NCBI GenBank assembly: GCA_022793355.1
Contig: JAAWCR010000227.1
Span: forward strand, 1-31,902
Length of the DNA: 31,902 bases
Direction: 5' to 3'
DNA from: Lawsonibacter sp.
GTDB lineage: Bacteria > Bacillota > Clostridia > Oscillospirales > Oscillospiraceae
Part shown: piece by piece, positions 14,251 to 23,522 of the stretch
How the letters are laid out: each line of letters opens with the position of its first letter
Position numbering within the stretch: the stretch's first letter is position 1
Notes under the pieces: generated by a model
The model's input: only the letters and a program-made list of their open reading frames with translations
Database searches by the model: none
Told to the model about the DNA's origin: nothing
Position numbers and translations under genes: made by a program

Positions 14251-16365
14251 CTACTTTTTTCGAAAAATATATCCATGGCTGCCATGCTCTATCGGCTGAT
14301 GGGAATAAACATTCAAATATTCTTCTGCAATCAGTTCAAACCCGTTTTCCAAATAGAGCTGTTCATACACGCTTTTTTCCCGAAGCACAGCACTGTAATC
14401 TGTTTCGTTATAATATATTTTATCTGTCTCAAACATGACCAGGGTATCTCTGACCGCCAAGTATCCCCCACTCTTTATACTGTCGGACACTCTTTTGATA
14501 ATTTGGCTTGCCATCGTATCATCTTCTATACATGTAAGCAGCCCCAGCATCAAAAAATGATCGTACTTTCGTTTGAAGCTTGTCTGTTCCGCATCCATAT
14601 ATTGATAGGAGATATTGTTTATTTGTCTCCCTTCCATATTCTTTCTTGCGGTAGCAAGCATATTTTCCGAACAGTCAAATCCGTCCAGATGCCCCACATA
14701 CGGGGCGATAAATTCACTCCATTCTCCACTGGCGCATGCAAAATCGCACACCACATCCTCTTTACGTAAATTCGGAATAAAATACCGTTGCAACATCTCA
14801 CTTTGCATTTTTGAAGTCTGTTGAATTTCAGAATGCGTATCAAACTGGTTCTTATCCTTCCAAAAATCTGCTAAGCTCCGCACGGTCTTCACTCGTTCAG
14901 ATAATTTATGGGAATTCGTAAAAATCCCATAGTCAAAGATAAACCATTCTCCACAGTTTTCCGTATTGAACCAATCGTACTCGATTTCCTTCATCCCCGG
15001 CTTTTTCCGTATCCCAATCTTACTCTGATTCACAAAAACAATCTTTGCTCGATCCATTCCCAGCCTATCTGCCTCTTCTGCAATCTCCTCCCAGAATGAA
15101 CTGACAACAAGAATCAAGTCATACTCTATGTCTCTCATCTCACTGGCTTCATATACCTTTTTTCCCCGATAGACATCTTTATTCTTTCTGCTTTGTATGA
15201 AACCTTCAATTGTATCTTCTTGAATTCCCAATAAGTAAATAAATCTGTCCGTCCAATTGCCGGTTCCCCAAATCCAAATTTTGTCCCTCATGTGAACAAC
15301 TCCTTTTTCCTGTTTATTCGGTCTCTTCTTCTCTTGATACAGTACATTTAAAAATTCTTCCAGACAGGTTTCATCCGTCGGCTGAAATATTTTTGCTAAC
15401 ATTTCTTTCCGCTTTTCCTTGTAGCTATCCCTTTGATAAACGGAATAAAACCCCTCCATAAATTCATCTGGCATTTTTACACAGTATGAAAATTCTGACA
15501 GGCTCTTTTTAAAGTCATTTTTCTCCGGTAAAGGGGAATAAAGCAAGAGCATATCAATATTCGGATTTAGTAATGGCACCTCCGCTGCCGCTCCAGATAT
15601 TGCATCGCATATCGCAACATCCCCTACACTGGCAACCTTCTTAAAATCAAAATTTCCGCCGCATACAATATCCGATATTCGATATAAAATATCCCTGTGC
15701 TCCTGCTCAGATCTCAACCGGAATGTACAATGATGCGCTTTGGTAACAATAAAAAACTGTTTTCTTAATTTTTCGATCTCATTCCAATACGCGCTAATGG
15801 ACGATCCCGCATCCCAAGTTGGGAAATATACCAAAATCGGCTTGCCCTGAGTATTTTGTTTTTTTATCTCATATGCCAGATCAAACGGTTCTTGATAAAC
15901 CACAGGATACTCCCACATCTGCTTCGGATAGCCCATTATATACAGCTGTGGAATATCGCCTTTTTCTTTGAGCTTATGGTACGTAATGCTTCCATGAACC
16001 AGCTTATAATCAAATCCATTCCATGTCCGTTCCGATTCCAGAAAGGAATAGTTTGTAAATCCAAATCCATAAGCGGTGTTTACCTTTTTATGATTATATT
16101 TGCGGAGCAGCTCAGATTCCTGGGTTGTAAAAGCAAAATCACAATCCGGGTCACATTTTTTTTCGTATCTGACCTTGTTCACTTCCAATATTTCAATGGC
16201 CCGATTGTAATCAAACCATTTACCTGATGTATTGCTTTCCGGTGGCTCGGCTACAAATTTCACCTGGATTCCACGCCGCTCAAACAAATAGTAAAGAGGC
16301 AAAAAATGAAATATTTCAAATGCGTCAATCAAATAGAATTCAACGCTCGTATGTTCTCCCTTCAT
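14251..16365 (-). CDS. TagF-like CDP-alcohol phosphotransferase, Rossmann module and methyltransferase fusion
   Basis: The 704-residue, three-part protein starts with residues 1-330, which resemble the CDP-glycerol glycerophosphotransferase (TagF/TarF) catalytic domain: VEFYLIDAFEIFHFLPLYYL, ILVYFPTWDAGSS, and the late DVAICDAISGAAAEVPLLNP block. A central module of about 100 residues (KIWIWGTGNWTDRFIYLLGI, YRGKKVYEASEM) is a divergent form of the island's Rossmann domain. The C-terminal 230 residues are a class I SAM methyltransferase (DVVCDFACASGEWSEFIAPY, LDGFDCSENMLATARKN). TagF-type enzymes transfer a phospho-alcohol from a CDP donor, so CMP-phosphonates or CDP-alditol made by neighbours are plausible donors. 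ATG at 16365 is chosen for its AAGGAGG site; an upstream in-frame start lacks one. Confidence 0.82.
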   Translation of the reverse strand: MKGEHTSVEFYLIDAFEIFHFLPLYYLFERRGIQVKFVAEPPESNTSGKWFDYNRAIEILEVNKVRYEKKCDPDCDFAFTTQESELLRKYNHKKVNTAYGFGFTNYSFLESERTWNGFDYKLVHGSITYHKLKEKGDIPQLYIMGYPKQMWEYPVVYQEPFDLAYEIKKQNTQGKPILVYFPTWDAGSSISAYWNEIEKLRKQFFIVTKAHHCTFRLRSEQEHRDILYRISDIVCGGNFDFKKVASVGDVAICDAISGAAAEVPLLNPNIDMLLLYSPLPEKNDFKKSLSEFSYCVKMPDEFMEGFYSVYQRDSYKEKRKEMLAKIFQPTDETCLEEFLNVLYQEKKRPNKQEKGVVHMRDKIWIWGTGNWTDRFIYLLGIQEDTIEGFIQSRKNKDVYRGKKVYEASEMRDIEYDLILVVSSFWEEIAEEADRLGMDRAKIVFVNQSKIGIRKKPGMKEIEYDWFNTENCGEWFIFDYGIFTNSHKLSERVKTVRSLADFWKDKNQFDTHSEIQQTSKMQSEMLQRYFIPNLRKEDVVCDFACASGEWSEFIAPYVGHLDGFDCSENMLATARKNMEGRQINNISYQYMDAEQTSFKRKYDHFLMLGLLTCIEDDTMASQIIKRVSDSIKSGGYLAVRDTLVMFETDKIYYNETDYSAVLREKSVYEQLYLENGFELIAEEYLNVYSHQPIEHGSHGYIFRKK

Positions 16366-16489
16366 TCTTGATCCCCTCCTTATTTTGTGTGACTCGCCCT
16401 CTGCCACAAGAATCTGTGCTCTTTTATCTCACACCACTTTTTCCTCAATTCATTCATAGTGTTCGATGGAAAGAGATTAAAATACTCCA

Positions 16490-17509
16490 TTATTTTTTGA
16501 CCGCTGCTACAAACAAATTATCGTTTAAGCTGGAGTTAAGATATGGGATTCTCAAAATATTCACGATATCGAATCCGTTCTGTGTGAATAAAGCACACAA
16601 ACTATTCTCACTAAACTGGCGCAAATGTCCGGTACAATCGCAAAAATTGCCATATGGGGTAGTGCAAAATATCATTCCGCCACCCATAAGCAAACGATTC
16701 GCTTCCCTTACAACAGCTTCTGGAGCACCAACATGCTCCAGGCATTCCATGCAAATAACAAAATCAAAACAGCTATCAGGAAACGGCGTATGTGCGACAT
16801 CTCCGCAGATACAGTCAATTCCACTTGCTCTCACTTCTTCCACTCTTGCAAAGCTGCTATCTACCCCTTGCACCCTAAATCCATCAGCTTTTAATTGCTT
16901 TAATAGTTCTCCGTGTCCGCAGGCCAATTCACAAATTGCGTTACCCCTCCGGGAAGAAGAGGTAATTATGTTCCGTATCAACCGCATACCGGGACGGCTA
17001 CTGTAAAATTCATCAAAATAAATCTTATTATCAGCATAGGCATTTTCTAAAAATGTTTGAATAAACTCCCTGTTTCCGGTTCTAAACGCTTCCACAAGAG
17101 CCTCATTTTTCTCAGAATAATACTCCTCTCTAAAACGAGCTTCATACCTCTCGGAAAATAACGCAAACTTAGCTTCCATATCATAATAATATCGATCTAA
17201 TAATTTTTCATCAATGATATCCATTACATCTTGACGCATAAAATAGCTTTCATTTGAATCATCATTTTTCCAATATGTCACACCACACGCCTGTAATTTC
17301 CTTTCAAGTTCTTCCGACCGAATTGCCAAAATAATATCGCAAACAGGCCAACGCCGTATCATTTCCTCAAATGATATAACAGGGATTCCACAGATTGGCT
17401 CTAAATTTTCAGATGCGCTGTCCGCAAAACATTCGATATGTTCTATACCAATTTTTTTGACTACTTCCCGAGCCTTTCGGCCAATTTCAAGCACAATTGC
17501 CTTTTTCAT
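16490..17509 (-). CDS. SAM-dependent methyltransferase with N-terminal Rossmann module
   Basis: The 339-residue protein begins with a reduced Rossmann module (KAIVLEIGRKAREVVKKIGI, CFADSASENLEPICGIPVIS) whose glycine loop is degenerate. A helical linker follows, then a class I methyltransferase from about residue 185 (GNAICELACGHGELLKQLKA, GVDSSFARVEEVRASGIDCI, DFVICMECLEHVGAPEAVVR). The acceptor is unknown; O- or N-methylation of a glycan residue or substituent fits the context. It is 18 bases downstream of the four-domain glycosyltransferase gene, with GGAGG before its ATG, so probably co-transcribed. Confidence 0.85.
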   Translation of the reverse strand: MKKAIVLEIGRKAREVVKKIGIEHIECFADSASENLEPICGIPVISFEEMIRRWPVCDIILAIRSEELERKLQACGVTYWKNDDSNESYFMRQDVMDIIDEKLLDRYYYDMEAKFALFSERYEARFREEYYSEKNEALVEAFRTGNREFIQTFLENAYADNKIYFDEFYSSRPGMRLIRNIITSSSRRGNAICELACGHGELLKQLKADGFRVQGVDSSFARVEEVRASGIDCICGDVAHTPFPDSCFDFVICMECLEHVGAPEAVVREANRLLMGGGMIFCTTPYGNFCDCTGHLRQFSENSLCALFTQNGFDIVNILRIPYLNSSLNDNLFVAAVKK

Positions 17510-17527
17510 ATAATTGCCTCCGCGTTT

Positions 17528-20164
17528 TTATAACTTGCACTTTTCCAAAATCCATGCACTGAACAGCCCGTCAGCCAGACCTCCGTCATAGGGAAGATTC
17601 CGGTCAATCCGTAGGCGGCAGCCGCTTTCCAGCGCGATTTTCTCAAAAAACGCATCGGTAAACCACTGCTCCCACTCGTCGATCTCCAGCAGCCCCAACG
17701 CCGACTGGTTTTTATCAATCACAACCACTTCCCCACCGGCCCTGGTAACCCGAAGCAGCTCTTTTACCGCACTCTCCGCAAAAACACTGTGTTCAAGGGC
17801 CTCTACCGTGTAGACCAGATCAAAGGCTCCATCCTCGAAGGGGAGCTGGGTTAAAATTCCTTGCTTTTTTGTCACAGGAGGCAGGATACCGCACATAACC
17901 TTTTCCGATATATCTGCCGCGCAGTATTCCGCTTGGGGAACATCCGCCAGCAGATTTTTCAAATAACGTCCCTTTCCGCATCCCACGTCGCAAATTCTCT
18001 TCGCGTTCTTCGCCTCAGAAAGGATCGCCTGATATCTCCCATCATCTTTGGCAATGGTTTCGGAGAACGTGGACGACTGCGCCTCAAATTCCAGCGTTTG
18101 TTTATAGTACACCGCATCCCAAAAATATTTTACAGCCCAGCTAATCTCGCTTGAGGCAAAGTAGTCCGGGTATTCCTTGCGGTCAGCGGCTTTTGGCGCA
18201 TCGGACGTGGGGTAACTGCCATACCAGCCGCCGCTCTCATTTTGCAGCTTCGCTCCATATTCCAGCGCTTTATTGCCGTGGGCCAGGTCGCCCAGCTTAA
18301 ACCACACCACGGCAAGCTGGAACATCGCTGTAGAGCAGACCCAGTTCACATCCCGGTACGCGGGGACATATCCCGTTTCATCCAAGATCTGCGCCAACCG
18401 CTCCATAGGCTTCATGATGATCTCTGGCCGGCCGATATCACAGAGCGCTTCCATCACATAGGCATAGAAATGCGCAAGAAATCCAAACTCCTGTATCTCC
18501 GGCAAATGATATTGGATATAGTAATCCGCTACTCTCTCCGCTGCGGCACGGTATTTCGGCTCTTCCAGCGCCTTCGCGGCATCCAGGAGGGGCGACAGGC
18601 AATAGAGGTGAATCAGTTCGGAACAGACACCTTTTTCACCCCAGGCCTTCTGTGACGGAGTGGTCAGCCGCCCGTTTTCCTGAATATTAGACACAAGCCA
18701 GTCCGCACCTTTTCGAATCGCTTCATCCACACCATCCAGTTGGTCCCGGACTGCCAGCAGTCCCTTCAAAATCTGCGCAGTGTCAAATACATAGGGGCTG
18801 CTGCCCGCTGTGTCATACCAGGAACCGTCTGTGTGCTGAATCGAAAGGAGCCATTTTGCATATGTCAGCGCTAAGTCCCGAAAGCCCCAGCGCATCAAGG
18901 TCGGAATAAAATATCCGCTTACCTCCGGGTAACTCTCCGGCAGTTCGCTGTTGTTTATAACTCCCTCGCCCGCAATACTGTTTCGCACCACCCACTGCCG
19001 TGCCTTTTCACACACATCCAGCCATTGCACACTGTCTGCCGAAGGCTTCTTCAGGTGATTGACCAGCTCCAGATAGGTCTCAAATTGTGTGATCCCGTTC
19101 TCTTCCAATTGCCGCGCCAGAACCGGAACCTTGCGGGCATCCACAGCAATCACAACTCGATAATTCTCATGTATCTCTTTCAGCGTGTCAAAAGAAACTA
19201 TTTCTTTTCCATGGACCTGCTTGCCTGCCAAATCGGGATTGTTATCCACAAAAAAAGCGACTCTGTCCGCTCCGAAATACTCTAGCGCTTTACCCCCAAA
19301 GACTCCGGCGCCAAATAAGATAATCTGCTTGTCCTTGTCCATCTTCCTGTCCCTCTCCATCCACGCAAATTTTGCGGGCAGTCCACCGGCCCCAAAGAAC
19401 GTTTCCTTTAAATACACCTTTTCGCTTTGGTCTGTCAGCCACATTTCTGTAAACAAACCATCCCGCGCTAAACTATCTATTCTTGCTAACAAAAAATCCA
19501 GTTCCCGCCTTCTCAGCCGATAGAGCTGCCGCCTGATCTGACTGGCCCGTTTTTCGCTCAGGCTGGCCCCGTGCCGGCGGTACTCATAAAAGCTGCCGGG
19601 AATGTGAGCCACCGGAAACTGCCTGGCGATGCGCAGCCAATAATCATAGTCCTCCACCAAAAACATGGCGGGGTCATACTCCCCTATCTGCTCTGCAACG
19701 GCACGGCGGTACAAAAAGCAGGCTCCGATACAGTTTTTACTATACAGCTCCTTTGCTTCGGAACAAAAGGAGCCGGTCTTATTTCCCTCTCCATCAATGA
19801 AATCCATATCACAGTACACCAGTCCCACCTCGGGGGCCGCGCACAGATATGCCAGCATCGTCTCAAAAGCTTCCGGTTTATATCGGTTATCATCCGATGT
19901 CCAGGTAAAATAGTCCCCCAACGCACACTGAAAGCCGATATTCAAAGAGCGGGGCAGTTTTTGATTTTCTGCATTTTGGATCACTTGGATACGAGGCTCT
20001 TGCTGCGCATACCAGCGGATTATTTCAGGTGTCCTGTCTGTAGAGCAATCGTCCACAATGATCAGTTCCCAATCCTGCCAAGTTTGATTCAATACGCTTT
20101 GAATGGATTCCTCAATATACTGCTCTCCATTATAGACAGGAAGAACGACGCTGATTTTTTTCAT
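17528..20164 (-). CDS. Four-domain protein: GT2 glycosyltransferase, Rossmann module, alpha-toroid, methyltransferase
   Basis: The 878-residue product, in order: residues 1-250 are a GT-A family 2 glycosyltransferase (ISVVLPVYNGEQYIEESIQS, DDCSTDRTPEII, YCDMDFID, EDYDYWLR). Residues about 280-370 are the Rossmann module (IILFGAGVFGGKALEYFGAD, FFVDNNPDLAGKQVHGKEIV). Residues about 385-680 are all-helical with repeated QHTDGSWYDTAG, ENGRL and ESGGWYGSYP motifs typical of alpha/alpha-toroid folds (terpene-cyclase, uronyl hydrolase or C5-epimerase-like). Residues about 690-878 are a class I methyltransferase (RICDVGCGKGRYLKNLLADV, YTVEALEHSVFAE). The ATG at 20164, after AAGGGG, follows the previous stop; an earlier in-frame start at 20248 would overlap it by 60 bases. 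No membrane segment. Confidence 0.85.
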   Translation of the reverse strand: MKKISVVLPVYNGEQYIEESIQSVLNQTWQDWELIIVDDCSTDRTPEIIRWYAQQEPRIQVIQNAENQKLPRSLNIGFQCALGDYFTWTSDDNRYKPEAFETMLAYLCAAPEVGLVYCDMDFIDGEGNKTGSFCSEAKELYSKNCIGACFLYRRAVAEQIGEYDPAMFLVEDYDYWLRIARQFPVAHIPGSFYEYRRHGASLSEKRASQIRRQLYRLRRRELDFLLARIDSLARDGLFTEMWLTDQSEKVYLKETFFGAGGLPAKFAWMERDRKMDKDKQIILFGAGVFGGKALEYFGADRVAFFVDNNPDLAGKQVHGKEIVSFDTLKEIHENYRVVIAVDARKVPVLARQLEENGITQFETYLELVNHLKKPSADSVQWLDVCEKARQWVVRNSIAGEGVINNSELPESYPEVSGYFIPTLMRWGFRDLALTYAKWLLSIQHTDGSWYDTAGSSPYVFDTAQILKGLLAVRDQLDGVDEAIRKGADWLVSNIQENGRLTTPSQKAWGEKGVCSELIHLYCLSPLLDAAKALEEPKYRAAAERVADYYIQYHLPEIQEFGFLAHFYAYVMEALCDIGRPEIIMKPMERLAQILDETGYVPAYRDVNWVCSTAMFQLAVVWFKLGDLAHGNKALEYGAKLQNESGGWYGSYPTSDAPKAADRKEYPDYFASSEISWAVKYFWDAVYYKQTLEFEAQSSTFSETIAKDDGRYQAILSEAKNAKRICDVGCGKGRYLKNLLADVPQAEYCAADISEKVMCGILPPVTKKQGILTQLPFEDGAFDLVYTVEALEHSVFAESAVKELLRVTRAGGEVVVIDKNQSALGLLEIDEWEQWFTDAFFEKIALESGCRLRIDRNLPYDGGLADGLFSAWILEKCKL

Positions 20165-20187
20165 GAGAAATTGCCCCTTGTTACATT

Positions 20188-21390
20188 TTATACGAAACTT
20201 GCCTGAAGACTCTCTGAATTGCTTCCGATAAAGTTCCTTGTCAGCCATCTGATTTTTTCGACCGGAACACCCAGTAAACGGATGTCCCGCCTGATTGCTT
20301 CCGCAGTCTTCTCCGCCGTCACCGCGATTATGACAAAATCATACCCGCCGCGAATCCGTTCCATCTCCGACGGAGAATTTACAGGCAATCCGTCGCTCTG
20401 ATACACTGCAAAGCTGCGGTCAGCCCACAAAACAATCTCCACCCTTCCGCTAGCCTTCAAGTAAGAATAAAGCGCCCGCCCTGCGCCCCCTGCGCCGTAC
20501 AAAACAATCCGGCTGCCAATAGGAATGCCGCCGTAGGGCTCCAAAATCTGATTGGAGCAGTTTAAATCCAGAAATTCGGGGCAGCGAAACAGCATCAAAA
20601 ACTTTTTGTATTGCTCCAGTTGAATCTTCAGTCCTCCGTGATGCACACTGTCAAGCCCGTTCAGGAAATCAATCAGCCGCATACATCTCTCATACTCGTT
20701 ATTTGTATAGGTTTTGGTAAGGGTGTTATCTCTTTGCACATAATAGTACCCGCATATATCCGAAACCAAAACATCAAGGGACTGCAGGAGACAGCTGTAG
20801 CTTAAGGCGGCGTCCTCCCCCACAACAATCTTCTCGTCGATGTTCTGCACGCATTCACAAAACACACTGCGCTTAATCAGCTTGGCAACCAAATTAGGGA
20901 GTATTCCAAATTCAAAAAAAGGGGCCTTTGAAATCATTTCGGGCCACAGCTCTTCACTGCGATAAATCCCCTCCCGGCATGCGTTCCGACGAATGGAGCA
21001 CTCTGAACCCATCACATAATATAAATTCGCTATGACGAGATCCACTCCTGTTTTTTCTCTCGCATTTACCAGTTCTTCAAAATAGGTATCCTCGATCCAG
21101 TCATCCGAATCAACACATACAACATAATTTCCCGATACATTTTTTGCCCCGGTCTTTCTGGCACTTACCAATCCGGCGTTTTTCTGCGATATAACGTTAA
21201 TTCTCTCATCCTTTTGGGCATACTCCGCCAAAATTTCAGGCGAATGGTCCGTAGAACCGTCATCCACACAGATCACTTCAAAGTCTTGAAAGGTTTGCGC
21301 CAAAATACTGTCCAAACACATTCTTAAATAGTTCTCAACGTTATAAACAGGAACAATAACACTAAGTAACGGGGTCGCTTTTCCTCCCAT
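20188..21390 (-). CDS. GT2 glycosyltransferase with C-terminal Rossmann module
   Basis: The 400-residue protein has residues 8-230 as a family 2 glycosyltransferase (PLLSVIVPVYNVENYLRMCL, CVDDGSTDHSPEIL, NAGLVSARKTGA, CVDSDDWIED with the DxD-like metal site). The last 110 residues are the island's Rossmann module with an intact glycine loop (SRIVLYGAGGAGRALYSYLK, WADRSFAVYQSDGLPVNSP, YDFVIIAVTAEKTAEAIR). It would transfer a sugar from a nucleotide donor to a cytoplasmic acceptor. It starts a few bases after the preceding gene's stop and ends 23 bases before the next start, indicating one operon. Sugar and acceptor cannot be told from sequence. Confidence 0.88.
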   Translation of the reverse strand: MGGKATPLLSVIVPVYNVENYLRMCLDSILAQTFQDFEVICVDDGSTDHSPEILAEYAQKDERINVISQKNAGLVSARKTGAKNVSGNYVVCVDSDDWIEDTYFEELVNAREKTGVDLVIANLYYVMGSECSIRRNACREGIYRSEELWPEMISKAPFFEFGILPNLVAKLIKRSVFCECVQNIDEKIVVGEDAALSYSCLLQSLDVLVSDICGYYYVQRDNTLTKTYTNNEYERCMRLIDFLNGLDSVHHGGLKIQLEQYKKFLMLFRCPEFLDLNCSNQILEPYGGIPIGSRIVLYGAGGAGRALYSYLKASGRVEIVLWADRSFAVYQSDGLPVNSPSEMERIRGGYDFVIIAVTAEKTAEAIRRDIRLLGVPVEKIRWLTRNFIGSNSESLQASFV

Positions 21391-21394
21391 AGGG

Positions 21395-22519
21395 TTATCT
21401 GCTCCTTTCCAGAGTATTTACAAAAGCTTGATACCGCAGCTTCGTTTGTTCCCGCTCTTTCGCGGCTGCATCGCTTAACCAGCTTCCCTTGAAATGATGT
21501 ATAGAAAATGTGTTTGCTGTTATGTTTGTTTCTCCGCTCATGTAGTCAAAGGGATGAAAAAACTCCGCAGCATATACTGTCAGCATTCCGCTTCCAATCA
21601 CCTGCGTCTCTCCATTTATTTTCAATCCCTGCTCTATGAGCGGATTTGTCTCATAATAGCCACAGGTCGCCAAATTCAGCTGCCCATCCGCCCCAAGAAA
21701 CGCAATGTCTTTTCTGGCCTCAAGCACCGATTGAACCACCGGATTTCCCGGCTGCGCACCGCTGCACCCTCCAAAATTGACCGTTCCCCAGTTCTCCACG
21801 CCACAAAACGCCGGCTGATACAGCAGCTCATCCAGATTGCGGATCAGCTCCACATCCGTATCCAGATAGATACCACCATATTGGTACAAAATGTCCAGCC
21901 GCGCGTAGTCCGGAATAAACCCCCATTTTTTGTATGCGTAGGCTTGCTCCATATAGGGACTTTTATGAATGTCGTAATTGCTCTCGTCCCAGCGGACTAT
22001 CTCATAGTCAGGGCAGAAGCGTTTCCAGGAGTCGATACATTTTTGCAGCTCCTTGGGGATCGGCTTTCCAGAAAACCAACAGTAATGTATCTTCTTAGGA
22101 ATCAGCTTTGTTTTGCTGCTCTTGACCACGCCTCCATTCTTGGGAGCATGGGCAACATCCAAAAGCATAATCGGCAAAAAGTACGCTTCCGCATTTTTTG
22201 CACCTGGAATTTGGTCCAACGCCTGCACTACGGGCTCAAAAGCGCTGACTGTAACCAGCAAAATATATTGGCCGCTCTCTTCGTCCAGCGCAGATAAGGG
22301 CCGAATAGAAACATCACGGGAATCCAAGCGTACCGTCTGACCCTGCTTATGGAAATCCGCATCCACATAACAGATTACCTCATGTTCCAACCCGTATTGG
22401 CATAGCCAATATGGAGCCGCAATCCGGCCAATTACCCCTGCACCATATACGATAATCTTTTTCTCCGCCGTTTTTACTTGTCGGGAAAAATCCTCAAAGG
22501 TCCCTTTTTTTAACTTCAT
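21395..22519 (-). CDS. GT32-like (capsular sugar-binding DxD) glycosyltransferase with N-terminal Rossmann module
   Basis: The 374-residue protein has a Rossmann module at residues 1-120 (KKIIVYGAGVIGRIAAPYWL, CYVDADFHKQGQTVRLDSRD). Residues about 135-374 are a DxD glycosyltransferase of the Gly_transf_sug/GT32 type: IPKKIHYCWFSGKPIPKELQ, FIPDYARLDILYQYGGIYLD running into TDVEL, GVENWGTVNFG, FHPFDYMSGE. Such enzymes add hexoses or HexNAc in capsule and O-glycan pathways. The ATG at 22519 is preferred to a TTG seven codons earlier; both overlap the end of the dehydrogenase gene, indicating translational coupling. Confidence 0.86.
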   Translation of the reverse strand: MKLKKGTFEDFSRQVKTAEKKIIVYGAGVIGRIAAPYWLCQYGLEHEVICYVDADFHKQGQTVRLDSRDVSIRPLSALDEESGQYILLVTVSAFEPVVQALDQIPGAKNAEAYFLPIMLLDVAHAPKNGGVVKSSKTKLIPKKIHYCWFSGKPIPKELQKCIDSWKRFCPDYEIVRWDESNYDIHKSPYMEQAYAYKKWGFIPDYARLDILYQYGGIYLDTDVELIRNLDELLYQPAFCGVENWGTVNFGGCSGAQPGNPVVQSVLEARKDIAFLGADGQLNLATCGYYETNPLIEQGLKINGETQVIGSGMLTVYAAEFFHPFDYMSGETNITANTFSIHHFKGSWLSDAAAKEREQTKLRYQAFVNTLERSR

Positions 22520-23522
22520 TTTCCGGCCACCCCGTAACAATTCTGCTGTACGCTTTGCACTTTTTCCGCATAATATCTAATCCTTTCGCAAGCTCTTGGC
22601 TCTTCAGCTCGTGGGAGACTATTTCCTCTACTCGTAATTTTCTCGACCCGATGGCCTCCACCGTCTCCAACCAGTCGCTGTCCTTGCTTCCAAATGAGGA
22701 GTTCCAGGTTCCGGTAAGGGTGAGCTGCTTTCTGAGAATACGCCAGTAGGTATCCTGGGAGAGGGCGCGAGGCCCGTCCGGGTTGCCCATCAGGACCAGC
22801 CTGCCACCAGGGGCGGTCAGCTGGATGCTCTCTGTCAGTGCGTTTTCGCTCCCCACCGCCTCAATCACACGGTCGAACGGCTCACTGCCGGTATCGGTCC
22901 GGTACTCCAGGCCACAGTTTTCAGCCAGCTCGCGCTTCGCCTTGTTCCGGCCCTTTACAACCACCCGGCCAGCCCCCTGAAGCCTCGCCCACTGGCCTGC
23001 CAGCAAGCCAATCGCCCCGGTCCCCACCACGCACACGCTGTCTCCGGGTTGAATCTCCGCCCGCTTTACCCCGTGGAGCGCCACCGCCGCAGGCTCCAGC
23101 AAAGCGCCCTGGACATCGCTGACTTCATCCGGCAGCTCCAGCAGGTTCCACACCGGAACCGCCACGTATTCCGCAAAGCCGCCGTCCCGACGGGAGCCTA
23201 AGTAGTCGTAGTGTTCACAGGTCTCATACTCCCCTCTCTGGCAGGAGGGACACTTTTTACAGGGAATCAGGGGAAACACCCCTACCCGCTGTCCGACCCA
23301 TCCACTGTCCGCCTCATCGTGGACCGCCTCTACCCGGCCGCAGAACTCATGGCCAGGAATGGTTGGGAAGTGGTAAGTCCCCTTCGTAAATATTCGAGGG
23401 ATGTCCGAACTGCAAATCCCGGCGGCCAGCACCTTCACCAGCGCCCAGCCGGGCTGGAGCTCCGGTTTCGGTCGGTCCTCATACCGCAAATCTCCAATTC
23501 CATGCAGCACATAGGCTTTCAA
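22494..23522 (-). CDS. Zinc-type alcohol dehydrogenase, TarJ/sorbitol-dehydrogenase-like
   Basis: The 342-residue medium-chain dehydrogenase has GICSSDIPRIFTKGTYHFPT, PGHEFCGRVEAVHD (catalytic zinc His-Glu), a structural-zinc loop with four cysteines (PCKKCPSCQRGEYETCEHYD), and the Rossmann loop VCVVGTGAIGLLAGQWARL. In wall teichoic acid and capsule loci, TarJ/Bcs1-type enzymes of this family reduce ribulose 5-phosphate to ribitol 5-phosphate. Its direct overlap with an IspD/TarI-like cytidylyltransferase supports a CDP-alditol function. It starts at a TTG that overlaps the preceding stop (TTGA). The exact pentulose or hexulose substrate is not determined. Confidence 0.86.
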   Translation of the reverse strand: MKAYVLHGIGDLRYEDRPKPELQPGWALVKVLAAGICSSDIPRIFTKGTYHFPTIPGHEFCGRVEAVHDEADSGWVGQRVGVFPLIPCKKCPSCQRGEYETCEHYDYLGSRRDGGFAEYVAVPVWNLLELPDEVSDVQGALLEPAAVALHGVKRAEIQPGDSVCVVGTGAIGLLAGQWARLQGAGRVVVKGRNKAKRELAENCGLEYRTDTGSEPFDRVIEAVGSENALTESIQLTAPGGRLVLMGNPDGPRALSQDTYWRILRKQLTLTGTWNSSFGSKDSDWLETVEAIGSRKLRVEEIVSHELKSQELAKGLDIMRKKCKAYSRIVTGWPENEVKKRDL

